A stretch of DNA of 64,000 nt from JBCDBD01 sp039184335 (GTDB lineage: Bacteria; Bacteroidota; Bacteroidia; Flavobacteriales; Flavobacteriaceae), in the NCBI GenBank assembly GCA_039184335.1, contig JBCDBD010000004.1, forward strand, positions 93,045-157,044, read 5' to 3'. Shown one piece after another: positions 50,012 to 58,487 of this stretch. The notes beneath the pieces were generated by a model. It had not been told where the DNA came from. It did not search any database and saw only the letters and a list, made by a program, of their open reading frames with translations. The first letter of the stretch is position 1. Each line of letters opens with the position of its first letter. A program made the translations under genes and the position numbers.

Positions 50012-50791
50012 CTAATTTCGGTTGAGTACTTTGTATTCTTCATAGCAACTACTGATAGCATCTAGGATCTGAAGGTCATTTGCCGTAGCGATGAACGATT
50101 TAGAATAGTTACAATTGTTGAGAATGTCTTCAATGTCAATTTTTTCAAGTTGTAACAGTTCGGTCAGTGTCTCCCGGTCAAATTTTGATGCAAGTAAATC
50201 CCGTATTTCATCATCTTGTTTGATTTTTCTGAGTTTTCGCATCTGTTGGGGTTTTTTTCCAAAGAGATTACGCAACAGGTCGGCAGGATTCAAAATGGCA
50301 CCCAAGACCTTGGTCACGGCCCCTGGATTTTTATTTCCTGCTTCATAACTCGTGGGAAGGCCTGAAATACTATACTGATACGCCGTATTGATAGGAAGGT
50401 TTTTTACATCGATTTCGAGATAACCTGTCAATTGATAAGGTCTGACGATGACTTCTTCCAACGCAAAAGCCAATTCGGTCAAGGCTATCTTGGTATCTTC
50501 AAATTTGAACATGTCATTGGTTACCCGAATTTTTTGTGATTTGAAACCGAGGTAAGAAAAGTAAAGTGTATCATTGACGGTGGCATTGATGGTAAATCGC
50601 CCTTTTTGGTCGGTTATGGCACCAACCACCCGATTTAAATTGATTACGTGTACGCTTTCCAGGGGAAATTCAGTTTGGGCATTTACTACTGTTGCTTTCA
50701 ACTCCTGTGCTGGCAAATTGCTTTCATCTTTTGCTTGCCCCATGGCATAAAAGCTCAAAAGAATACATAGTGCCAGTAACGGTCCCTTCAT
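50012..50791 (-). CDS. Carboxypeptidase-like (CarboxypepD_reg) domain protein
   Basis: 259 residues from the ATG at 50791, chosen because it starts with the signal peptide MKGPLLALCILLSFYAMGQ. Residues 32-110 form a CarboxypepD_reg-like beta-sandwich (LKATVVNAQTEFPLESVHVINLNRVVGAITDQKGRFTINA, LYFSYLGFKSQKIRVTN), typical of TonB-receptor N-termini but here without a barrel. Residues 125-259 are mostly helical and of unknown role (LRKLRKIKQDDEIRDLLASKFDRETLTELLQLEKIDIEDIL). It is probably periplasmic. It lies between the amylase and helicase genes, all on the minus strand. Confidence 0.8.
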   Translation of the reverse strand: MKGPLLALCILLSFYAMGQAKDESNLPAQELKATVVNAQTEFPLESVHVINLNRVVGAITDQKGRFTINATVNDTLYFSYLGFKSQKIRVTNDMFKFEDTKIALTELAFALEEVIVRPYQLTGYLEIDVKNLPINTAYQYSISGLPTSYEAGNKNPGAVTKVLGAILNPADLLRNLFGKKPQQMRKLRKIKQDDEIRDLLASKFDRETLTELLQLEKIDIEDILNNCNYSKSFIATANDLQILDAISSCYEEYKVLNRN

Positions 50792-50867
50792 AGAATTAAG
50801 TAGCGTGATAAAGTTACGAAACAATGAAAAAAAAAAATGCCAAGAACCTTATTTAGTATTCCATTAA

Positions 50868-52613
50868 CTAAAAGAATCCTGGATTTCTTTTTGATCTTCG
50901 TTTTCCGGAGTGGTTTTTTCCGCTTTTGAACGAAGATTGTCCATCCCTTCTTCTTCCACGTTTACGATCTCTCTTTTTGTTGGTGCCCCTTCCAGGGTTT
51001 TTAGAAACCTCAACATTGATGAACCTGCCATCGACCTTGAAGTCAGAAAAAGTTTCGAGTACCAATGGGGCCAATGGGGCATCTGTGTTGAAGAAGGAAA
51101 AACTGTCTTTGGTATCTACCTTGTAGATGTCATCTTTGTCAAGGTTGAGATTATCCCTTAAAAAGTCTTTTAACGACATCCAATCATAACCATCACGTTC
51201 GCCTACGTTGATAAAATAGCGTACAGAACCATCAGAAGGTACATTTTCATTTTCTGTACCTCTTTTACGGTCTTTTCGATTCGTATTCTCGTTCGAATTT
51301 AAATCTCGGGTGGTACTGTAATAATTGTAGAAACGGGTGAATTCAACGGAAACGATCTTTTTGATCAATTCTTCGCGATCTAAGCCCTGTAATACATCGC
51401 TGATCGCTGGTAAATACCCGTCGATTTCATCGTTGATTTCGGTGTCCTTTATCTTATTGGCCAAATGGTACAATTGAATCTCGCAGATTTCGATCCCTGT
51501 TGGAATCTTTTTCTCTAGAAAACGCTGTTTTATCTTTTTCTCGATGGCCTTGATCTTACGAAGTTCACTTCGGGTCACGATTACCATTGAAATACCTGAT
51601 TTTCCTGCCCTTCCAGTTCTGCCGCTTCGGTGGGTATACGTTTCTATTTCGTCGGGGAGCTGGTAATTGATCACGTGGGTGATATCATCGACATCAATAC
51701 CTCTTGCGGCAACATCGGTGGCCACCAATAATTGGATCTGTTTTTTTCTAAAGGCATTCATTACCAAGTCACGTTGGTTCTGGCTTAAGTCACCATGCAA
51801 TGCTCCTGCATTGTACCCATCTTCAATGAGTTTTTCGGCAACTCTCTGGGTATCGCGCTTTGTTCGGCAAAAGACTACCGAGAATATACCTGGGTTGGCA
51901 TCGGCCAAGCGCTTGAGCGCTGCATAACGGTCGCGACCACCTACCATATAAAATTCATGCTGTACGGTTACAGCGCCCATATTTTTTTCACCAACGGTAA
52001 TCTCAACCGGATTTGCCATGAATTTTTTGGCAATTGTGGCAACCTCTTTGGGCATTGTGGCCGAAAATAACCAGGTCAGCTTTTCTTTGGGCGTATTCGA
52101 AAGAATATCCTTGATGTCTTCATAAAAGCCCATGTTGAGCATTTCATCTGCTTCATCGAGAATGCAAAAATCAATTTTAGAGATGTCAACGATCCCCCTT
52201 TTGATCATATCCTTCATACGACCGGGAGTGGCCACCACGATTTGGGCTCCACGTTTTATCTGTTTTGCTTGCTCAGTAATACTGGCCCCGCCATAAATGG
52301 CAACAGTATTCAGTCCGTTGACATATTTTGAATATAGCTTTATTTCATTGGTGATCTGTAAGCAGAGCTCCCGTGTTGGAGACAGCACCAATCCTTGAGT
52401 GGTTCTGCTGTCTGGGTTTATTTTTTGGATTAAGGGAAAACCAAAGGCAGCGGTTTTTCCCGTGCCAGTCTGTGCTAGGGCCACCAAATCGGTTTCATCG
52501 GCCAATAAGATGGGAATGGCTTTTTCTTGGACTTCAGAGGGTGATTCAAAACCCAAATCGGCAATAGCATTTAACAGGGTCGCATCTAAACCCAGCGTTT
52601 CAAACTTTGTCAT
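50868..52613 (-). CDS. DEAD-box RNA helicase with DbpA-type RNA-binding domain
   Basis: 581-residue ATP-dependent RNA helicase. The Q motif (ETLGLDATLLNAIADLGFESPSEVQ) precedes motif I AQTGTGKTAAFGFPL, motif Ia PTRELCLQI, motif II LDEADEMLNMGF, motif III FSATMPKEV and motif VI HRSGRTGRAGKSG. A linker with an Asn/Arg/Lys-rich run near residue 430 leads to a DbpA-like RNA-binding module (VRYFINVGERDGYDWMSLKDFL, then DGRFINVEVSKNPG). The basic tail (KKRDRKRGRRRDG) probably adds RNA affinity. Such proteins act in ribosome assembly or cold adaptation. Leader region 52614-52772 contains CATATTTG (52634-52641, minus), one mismatch from a -7 box. Confidence 0.94.
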   Translation of the reverse strand: MTKFETLGLDATLLNAIADLGFESPSEVQEKAIPILLADETDLVALAQTGTGKTAAFGFPLIQKINPDSRTTQGLVLSPTRELCLQITNEIKLYSKYVNGLNTVAIYGGASITEQAKQIKRGAQIVVATPGRMKDMIKRGIVDISKIDFCILDEADEMLNMGFYEDIKDILSNTPKEKLTWLFSATMPKEVATIAKKFMANPVEITVGEKNMGAVTVQHEFYMVGGRDRYAALKRLADANPGIFSVVFCRTKRDTQRVAEKLIEDGYNAGALHGDLSQNQRDLVMNAFRKKQIQLLVATDVAARGIDVDDITHVINYQLPDEIETYTHRSGRTGRAGKSGISMVIVTRSELRKIKAIEKKIKQRFLEKKIPTGIEICEIQLYHLANKIKDTEINDEIDGYLPAISDVLQGLDREELIKKIVSVEFTRFYNYYSTTRDLNSNENTNRKDRKRGTENENVPSDGSVRYFINVGERDGYDWMSLKDFLRDNLNLDKDDIYKVDTKDSFSFFNTDAPLAPLVLETFSDFKVDGRFINVEVSKNPGRGTNKKRDRKRGRRRDGQSSFKSGKNHSGKRRSKRNPGFF

Positions 52614-52772
52614 GATAGTGTATACTTTATTCGCAAATATGTGTGTTGCATAGAGCGTTTTTATACGTACTATCGTGCCCAGCGCAACACCTTGCCATAC
52701 CGGCGGCGTTTATAAAGCGGCAAAGGTACAGTTAATTTAGTTACCCATGCCAAAAAAATGTTGGTATCACCA

Positions 52773-53351
52773 TCATTGATAGGAATTTAGAAATTCAATC
52801 AGTTTTTTGATGGCCCGTCCCCTATGGCCAATTTGGTTTTTGGTCGCTAAAGGCAATTGGGCAAAGGTTTGCGAATGGCCTTCTGGTTGAAAGATTGGAT
52901 CATAACCAAAACCTTGACCTCCATTTTTTGTATGGGTAATGGTGCCATTGACGGTGCCTTTGAAAAACTGAGACCTTCCTTTCAGGTGCAAAGAAATGAC
53001 AGTTTCGAATCGGGCAGCACGATTTTCAATGCCATCTAAGGCCTTTAGAAGTTTGGCCATGTTTTTTTCTGGATCGCGTTCTTCACCGGCATAACGTGCC
53101 GAATAGACCCCTGGCAATCCGTTCAGGGCATCGACCAATAACCCAGTATCATCTGCAAAGCAGTCATATCCATATTTTTTTGCTACATGGTCTGATTTGA
53201 GCAGTGCATTCTGCTCAAGGGTATTTCCGGTTTCCGGAATTTCTTCTGTACACCCAATCATGGGTAAAGAGAGCAGTGTTACATGTTTTGGCATCAATGA
53301 TAATACCTCATCAAATTTATGTTGGTTATGTGTGGCAAATACAAGTTTCAA
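52773..53351 (-). CDS. rdgB: Non-canonical purine NTP pyrophosphatase (RdgB/HAM1 family)
   Basis: Removes dITP, ITP and XTP by hydrolysis to the monophosphate, keeping the nucleotide pool clean. 192 residues. The substrate loop is LVFATHNQHKFDEVLSL, the catalytic acidic residues lie in FADDTGLLVDALNGLPGVYSARYAG and the glycine-rich base-contact is GFGYDPIFQPEG. The C-terminal helix has KNQIGHRGRAIKKLIEFL. It was probably divergent from the ICMT-like gene at 54385; an IS982-type element now separates the two, 54 bp upstream of the rdgB start. Confidence 0.95.
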   Translation of the reverse strand: MKLVFATHNQHKFDEVLSLMPKHVTLLSLPMIGCTEEIPETGNTLEQNALLKSDHVAKKYGYDCFADDTGLLVDALNGLPGVYSARYAGEERDPEKNMAKLLKALDGIENRAARFETVISLHLKGRSQFFKGTVNGTITHTKNGGQGFGYDPIFQPEGHSQTFAQLPLATKNQIGHRGRAIKKLIEFLNSYQ

Positions 53352-53401
53352 GAGTGTTGGATCAATTTTGGGGAAATTAAAAGTAGTAATTTTATAATAT
53401 T

Positions 53402-53421
53402 ATAACCCGTGGTGCATTTAG
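53402..53421 (+). repeat. Left terminal inverted repeat of the IS982 element
   Basis: ATAACCCGTGGTGCATTTAG, complementary to 54356-54375. The transposase stop codon (complement of TTA at 53418-53420) falls inside it. Confidence 0.9.
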
Positions 53422-54297
53422 GCAATATTGATTTTAATGTTGTTGATGTTTCTTCCAAAGAAGAACCTGTTAATGTACTGTACCATTGTCAGTGCGGTAA
53501 TTTTTGATAATATTCTTGTTTTGAATCCTTCAAAGGTCTTGGCATAGTTCCTTCGTATCATAAACTGGTCGCATAACTGCGAGAAGAGTGTCTCTATTCT
53601 TTTTCTGGCCTTTTTGAAGATATAGGGTTGTTGTCTGTAGTTCTCTTGGTTGTTTCGCATTGGGGTATCCAGTCTGATGTTACACGTAGTGAATAGGTCA
53701 AGTTGCCAATCTGAGGACAGATACCCTCTGTCACCCAATAGGGTGCAGTCGGCCAGTTGGTGCCTTATATCCTTTAGGTAGTTTACATCATGTACTGATG
53801 CAGGGCTGATGTCCAAGCTTTTGAAAACGCCACTTGCCGAGCATACCGCATGCAGCTTATATCCATAATAGTTAGCACCTTGGCTTGCATAGTACCCTTT
53901 GTTGGGGGAACTATGCACTTGTTCCTTACATACCTTTGAGCGGGCACTTCTGGAAAGCTTGCAGACTTCCAAGGGCATGCTGTCCACGATATAAACATCT
54001 TCAAAACGGTTGAACTCTTCCGAGACCGACCGTCTTATCCGTTCAATGAAAGGGAAGAGCTTTCGCTTCCTACGATTATAAACGCTGCGTTCTATTCTGG
54101 AGGAAAGACAGTCGGGCAGGTTTCTGAACAGTTGACGCTCACTGTCAATGCCCATGTATTCCGAGGTAAGGTTCATACCGACAAGTTCCCTGTCACTCAG
54201 CTTGGGAACCCGTATCTGGGGCAAAAAACTTGATTTTATATCCAATTAGGTCCAAAACCTCCATTATTTTGTCGTAATTTGATTCAAAGTTGTGCAT
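53418..54297 (-). pseudogene. IS982-family transposase, N-terminal frameshift
   Basis: The main open frame (275 residues from a TTG at 54245) covers almost the whole DDE-type transposase: VPKLSDRELVGMNLTSEYMG, IVDSMPLEVCKLSRSARS with the first Asp, ASVHDVNYLKDIRHQL, LLGDRGYLSSDWQLDL with the second Asp, and FKKARKRIETLFSQLCDQFMIRRNYAK with the Glu. Immediately upstream, in the other frame, an ATG at 54297 opens with MHNFESNYDKIMEVLDLIG, a normal IS982 N-terminus, and runs into the main frame's region at the T6 run (A6 at 54223-54228). Removing one T would join the two. So the copy is frameshifted, or uses programmed frameshifting, or the base is a sequencing error. Confidence 0.8.
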
Positions 54298-54355
54298 ATG
54301 AATTAAAGTGTCGTTACTTCAATTTACTGCCATTGAGCAGTTTGCACAACTTTTT

Positions 54356-54375
54356 CTAAATGCACCACGGGTTAT
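54356..54375 (-). repeat. Right terminal inverted repeat of the IS982 element
   Basis: Complement of ATAACCCGTGGTGCATTTAG. It ends 9 bp before the ATG of the gene at 54385. Confidence 0.9.
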
Positions 54376-54384
54376 TAAAATTTT

Positions 54385-54840
54385 ATGGTGAAACTAAAGA
54401 TAATACCTCCTTTGGTCATGGTAGTTTTTGGGGTGCTAATGTATATCTTGTACCGTCACCTGCCGTTTGGGGAGTTTGATTTTTTTGGACGTAACGAGTT
54501 GGCGGTAATTTTGCTGGGCCTGGCGCTTGTAACCATGTTTTTAGCACTTTTTCAATTCATTAGGGCCAAGACGACCACAAACCCAATAAAGGTGTCGACT
54601 GCCAGTAGTTTGGTGACCAATGGAATTTTTAGGTACACAAGAAATCCCATGTATCTGGCAATGTTACTTATCTTGATTGCATATGGGCTCAAATTGGGCA
54701 ATGCGTTCAACACACTCTTGGCTGCCGGCTTTGTGTATTACATGAACCATTTTCAGATCAAACCCGAAGAAGAAGCTCTGGGGCGGCTTTTTGGAAAAGA
54801 TTACCGATTGTATTGCAAGCAGGTAAGGCGATGGTTTTAA
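54385..54840 (+). CDS. Isoprenylcysteine carboxyl methyltransferase-family (ICMT/PEMT) membrane protein
   Basis: 151 residues with four or five membrane helices (residues 5-24, 38-60, 88-120). The C-terminal motif GIFRYTRNPMYLAMLLILIAYGL followed by KPEEEALGRLFGKDYRLYCKQVRRWF is the AdoMet-binding signature of the ICMT/phospholipid methyltransferase superfamily. The acceptor is unknown; bacterial members methylate varied lipids or proteins. The ATG begins 9-12 bp after the IS982 element, so the native promoter is probably displaced and its transcription may depend on the IS end. Confidence 0.87.
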   Translation: MVKLKIIPPLVMVVFGVLMYILYRHLPFGEFDFFGRNELAVILLGLALVTMFLALFQFIRAKTTTNPIKVSTASSLVTNGIFRYTRNPMYLAMLLILIAYGLKLGNAFNTLLAAGFVYYMNHFQIKPEEEALGRLFGKDYRLYCKQVRRWF

Positions 54841-54989
54841 AAAATTATGGAATTGGCAATGTTGAAGCATTCAAAACAGGAATTTTTCATCAAATATGCC
54901 GTTATATTGTCACGGTCTCCTTTTTTCTTCAATTCAATTCCTATCCTTTTGATTAATTTTTACTTTTGGGCTTCGTTTTTATATGAGCT

Positions 54990-56882
54990 ATGGTCGAGAT
55001 AGGCAGAAAATATGTGTTTGATTTTGATAGTACCCTAACAAGGGTCGAAGCATTGGATGTGCTGGCAGAAATGACCTTGGAAGGTAATCCGAACAGGCAT
55101 GCGGTCATCAACCAGATACAGGATATTACCAACAAAGGTATTGATGGGGATATTTCATTCACACAATCGTTGAAGCAAAGATTGCAATTGCTCAATGCCC
55201 ATCGTGACCATTTGAACGGATTGGTAGATGAATTGCGACAAAAAATTTCTAAGTCGATATCTGAGAACAAGGCTTTTTTTAAGGATTTTTCAGACGACAT
55301 TTATATCATATCGTGCGGATTCAAAGAGTTTATAGACCCTATCGTTGCTGAATACGATATTCCATCAGCGCGGGTCTATGCAAATACTTTTAAATTTGAT
55401 GAAGATGGTAATATCATTGGCTTCGATGAAGACAATGTACTCGCTACGCATAATGGAAAGATAGAATGCCTAAAACGGTTGGACTTGGATGGTGAGGTAC
55501 AGGTAATCGGCGATGGATACAGCGATTATGTAATGCGAGAGGCAGGTATTGCCCATAAATTTTTTGCCTATACCGAAAATGTACACCGTGATAAAGCGGC
55601 CAACAATGCCGACCATATCGCACCTAATTTAGATGAATTTTTATTTGTGAACGATTTGCCCAGAAAAATTTCCTATCCCAAAAACAGAATCAAGATATTA
55701 CTGCTTGAAAATGTCCACCCGAATGCATTTGAGAATCTTTCAGAAGAAGGATTTTCGGTAGAATTGGTCAAGCACAGCTTGCCTGAGGAAGAGTTGATTG
55801 AACGCATCAAGGGTATCCATGTCTTGGGTATACGCTCAAAGACCCAGGTTACCCAAAAAGTATTGGATGCAGCAGACAAGTTATTGGTTGTCGGTGCCTT
55901 CTGTATCGGTACGACACAGATTGACCTTGATTATTGCAAGCATAAAGGTGTCGTCGTCTTCAATGCCCCATATAGCAATACCCGGTCTGTGGTAGAATTG
56001 GCCATCGGGCAAATTATCATGTTGATGCGCAATGTGTTTACACGTAGTACCGAAATACACCAAGGGCAATGGAATAAAACTGCTGTCAATTCCAATGAGG
56101 TGAGAGGTAAGAATCTGGGTATTGTAGGTTATGGCAACATTGGCAAACAACTCTCGGTGCTTGCAGAGGCCATTGGTATGCGCGTGTATTATTATGATGT
56201 AGCTGACCAATTGGCATTGGGCAATGCAATAAAATGCAATAGATTGGAAGATTTACTTTCTGTTGCCCATGTGGTTACGCTACATGTAGATGATAATAAG
56301 GCAAACAAAAACTTTATAGGGCAACGGGAAATCAACCAAATGCGTGACGGAGCCATTCTGATCAATCTTTCCAGAGGGTTTGTGGTTGATATCAATGCAT
56401 TGGTGCAGGCACTGAAGAGTGGTAAGCTCGGTGGTGCCGCAATTGATGTCTATCCCACAGAACCTAGAAGCAATGGTATCTTTAATACGGAATTACAAGG
56501 AATCGGAAACGTCATCTTAACCCCTCACGTTGGTGGTAGCACAGAAGAAGCCCAGATGGATATTGCTGATTTTGTGCCGAACAAGATTATGGACTATATC
56601 AATTCTGGAAATTCTGTAGATGCCGTTAACTTTCCCAACATAAGATTGCCCAAACAGAATGAATCCCATCGTTTTTTGCATATTCATCATAATGTTCCTG
56701 GAATAATGGCAAAGATCAATGAGGTTTTGGCTTCTTTTCAGATGAACATTACAGGGCAATACCTCTCTACAGACAACCATGTGGGCTATGTGATTACAGA
56801 TTTGGACAAAGATTACAACAAAGACGTGATCAAAGCATTGAAGAGTGTCGAAAATACGATAAAGTTTCGGGTGCTCTATTAG
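54990..56882 (+). CDS. serA: Fusion of phosphoserine phosphatase-like (SerB) domain and D-3-phosphoglycerate dehydrogenase (SerA)
   Basis: 630 residues catalysing at least the first step of serine synthesis. The N-terminal HAD domain (residues 8-220) has motif I FDFDSTLT with Asp11 and Asp13, motif II IISCGF with Ser108, and motif IV VIGDGYSDY (174-180), all needed for phosphoserine phosphatase activity. The SerA part starts near 232: the Rossmann motif is LGIVGYGNIGKQL, the catalytic Arg lies in NLSRGFVVD and the His in VILTPHVGGSTEEAQ. A C-terminal ACT domain spans about 560-630. A minus-7-like TACTTTTG lies at 54961-54968. A short terminator follows the stop. Confidence 0.9.
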   Translation: MVEIGRKYVFDFDSTLTRVEALDVLAEMTLEGNPNRHAVINQIQDITNKGIDGDISFTQSLKQRLQLLNAHRDHLNGLVDELRQKISKSISENKAFFKDFSDDIYIISCGFKEFIDPIVAEYDIPSARVYANTFKFDEDGNIIGFDEDNVLATHNGKIECLKRLDLDGEVQVIGDGYSDYVMREAGIAHKFFAYTENVHRDKAANNADHIAPNLDEFLFVNDLPRKISYPKNRIKILLLENVHPNAFENLSEEGFSVELVKHSLPEEELIERIKGIHVLGIRSKTQVTQKVLDAADKLLVVGAFCIGTTQIDLDYCKHKGVVVFNAPYSNTRSVVELAIGQIIMLMRNVFTRSTEIHQGQWNKTAVNSNEVRGKNLGIVGYGNIGKQLSVLAEAIGMRVYYYDVADQLALGNAIKCNRLEDLLSVAHVVTLHVDDNKANKNFIGQREINQMRDGAILINLSRGFVVDINALVQALKSGKLGGAAIDVYPTEPRSNGIFNTELQGIGNVILTPHVGGSTEEAQMDIADFVPNKIMDYINSGNSVDAVNFPNIRLPKQNESHRFLHIHHNVPGIMAKINEVLASFQMNITGQYLSTDNHVGYVITDLDKDYNKDVIKALKSVENTIKFRVLY

Positions 56883-56902
56883 TGCTTGCAAGGCACTTTT
56901 TT
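56881..56902 (+). terminator. Short intrinsic terminator after the SerB-SerA gene
   Basis: AGTGC (56881-56885) pairs with GCACT (56893-56897) over a 7-nt loop, followed by TTTTT. The stem begins within the stop codon. It is weak but well placed. Confidence 0.5.
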
Positions 56903-57024
56903 GAAATGGAAAGAACGTTTCACTAGTTGAAAATCGTGTTTCACAACATTTTCAATGGCACCCTTCTTTTTTTATATATTTTGTAGCTAAATTCTTATAA
57001 AATTACAGTTCGTTGGGGTTTAAG

Positions 57025-57960
57025 GTGAAGAAAATTTTCAAAAAAGGCTTTCGGGCGTATTATTTGCTGGTCATTTCTATCATTGCACTGACGATTGCGA
57101 TACAATCCATTATTCAATACTCGCTCAGCAAGCAACGTTCAACGGCGCTTGTGGTCAATTTAGCGGGGCGGCAGCGCATGTTGAGTCAACGGTTACTGAA
57201 CGAGCTATACTCATGCAGGTATCATAATTGCGATTATGCAGAGCTCAAGTTGACCATGAACAAATTGTACCAAATGAATACGGTTCTGCAAGAAGGCAGT
57301 GAAAGTTTGGATATTGCACCACTCGATGACGAGGAAATACTGGCTAATTTTGCCAAATTGGAATACCATGTCAATTGGCTGTACAACGAATTGAAAGATT
57401 TTCATCAGTTGGAGTACATTTCCTTTTACGATATGCGTTATCATGTCGATCGATTTTTGATATTGATGGATAAAATTGTCGGCCAGTTTCAAAAAAAATC
57501 AGAAGAAGACATTCGTGCCATGATGATCATTGAGATGGAATTGGCCATTTTTTCGGTGTTTATTGTTTTGTTTGAGATTTTCTTTATCGTGAACCCTATC
57601 ATTAATCGTATAATGCACCAAAAGCAGAAGCTGACTGAAATTGCATGGCACCAGTCGCATGTATTCAATTCCCACATGAAGAATATCAAAGACCTTCAGT
57701 ATGTGTTAAAGGCAGAAAAGCGACCAGAACGACAGAAAGAAATTTTTGATTTCATAACAAAAGAGCTGAACAGCCTTAAAGGGGTTTCAAAAAATATGGT
57801 CAAAGCACTTAAAAAGAATGAAAATGACCATCAAAAACCCCATCACCTCTTCATCAAAAAAGTTGAAGGTTTGCTCGAAAGATATAACCTGTTTACCGTT
57901 GGGGATAATGATGATGATACCGTCAATCGTGATGATAAGGTTCGTTCTTTAGAATCGTAA
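57025..57960 (+). CDS. PilJ-type (type IV pili methyl-accepting chemotaxis N-terminal) sensor-like membrane protein
   Basis: About 311 residues from the GTG at 57025 (a TTG four codons earlier is possible). Two membrane helices (about residues 10-30 and 175-200) enclose a periplasmic PilJ domain with the hallmark NLAGRQRMLSQRLLNELYSC near residue 44. The cytoplasmic tail (about 205-311) has a HAMP-like then coiled-coil stretch (KQKLTEIAWHQSHVFNSHMKNIKDL) and no kinase, methyl-accepting or GGDEF domain. The histidine in AWHQSHVFNSH sits where some PilJ-linked kinases have their acceptor, but no ATPase domain follows. It may relay a signal to a partner. Its 3' end overlaps rlmH by 38 bp. Confidence 0.75.
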   Translation: MKKIFKKGFRAYYLLVISIIALTIAIQSIIQYSLSKQRSTALVVNLAGRQRMLSQRLLNELYSCRYHNCDYAELKLTMNKLYQMNTVLQEGSESLDIAPLDDEEILANFAKLEYHVNWLYNELKDFHQLEYISFYDMRYHVDRFLILMDKIVGQFQKKSEEDIRAMMIIEMELAIFSVFIVLFEIFFIVNPIINRIMHQKQKLTEIAWHQSHVFNSHMKNIKDLQYVLKAEKRPERQKEIFDFITKELNSLKGVSKNMVKALKKNENDHQKPHHLFIKKVEGLLERYNLFTVGDNDDDTVNRDDKVRSLES

Positions 57961-58396
57961 ATGCACGATACAATTGTTCCAAAAAAAATAACCGCACCAT
58001 TTGGTGTGAAAATGTCATTTTAGAAAGACTTAGCCGATCATTTGATCTTTGATGGAGTTCTTGACCGAACCCGTAAGGACCACCAATGACAAAAACCAAT
58101 TTTTTAATACCACTATTCATTCTTTTTTGAAGGTAGGCCGAAAATTCCCTAGAAGAAGACTGTTTTCCTTTTTCGTCCAGTAGCGCCAAAAAATCGGCCG
58201 GTTGAATCTGATGTAGAAGGAGTTGGCTTTCTTTTTCCTTTTGTACTTTTTCAGAAAGCACTTTTCTGTTCTTGATGTCCGGTATGGTCATGAATTTAAA
58301 ACTGATGTAACGTTTCAGTCTATTTTCATAGTCCTGCATGAGTGCAGAAAGTTGTGGGTTGTCAGTTTTTCCTATGGCGAGTACTATAATGTCCAT
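57923..58396 (-). CDS. rlmH: 23S rRNA (pseudouridine-1915-N3)-methyltransferase RlmH
   Basis: 157 residues, exactly the family length, from the ATG at 58396 (MDIIVLAIGKTDNPQLSALM); an in-frame start at 58432 adds an unrelated stretch. SPOUT-class knot motifs are FLALLDEKGKQSSSREFSAYLQ, KLVFVIGGPYGFG and LSLSKMTFSHQMVRLFFLEQLYRAFTILKNEPYHHD, where the C-terminal His residues are typical. It methylates Psi1915 in helix 69 of 23S rRNA. It is convergent with the PilJ gene, with a 38-bp overlap. A TACTTTTG box (58407-58400) lies almost at the start codon. Confidence 0.94.
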   Translation of the reverse strand: MDIIVLAIGKTDNPQLSALMQDYENRLKRYISFKFMTIPDIKNRKVLSEKVQKEKESQLLLHQIQPADFLALLDEKGKQSSSREFSAYLQKRMNSGIKKLVFVIGGPYGFGQELHQRSNDRLSLSKMTFSHQMVRLFFLEQLYRAFTILKNEPYHHD

Positions 58397-58487
58397 ACCC
58401 AAAAGTATATCTTTTAACCAGACGAAAGGCACATAATGTCAAATCATTCCTTTCAGGTTTTTAGTAATTTCGCACCAAACCTTTTTT

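Larger units (their letters stand above)
53402..54375 (-). mobile_element. IS982-family insertion sequence
   Basis: About 974 bp bounded by 20-bp perfect inverted repeats (ATAACCCGTGGTGCATTTAG at 53402-53421 and its complement at 54356-54375; the more conservative ends are 53405-54372). The size and single transposase are usual for IS982. No exact target duplication is visible; the best candidate is TATTATA before 53405 and TATTAAA after 54372, one mismatch in seven. The transposase gene reads on the minus strand and its stop lies in the left repeat. Confidence 0.92.
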
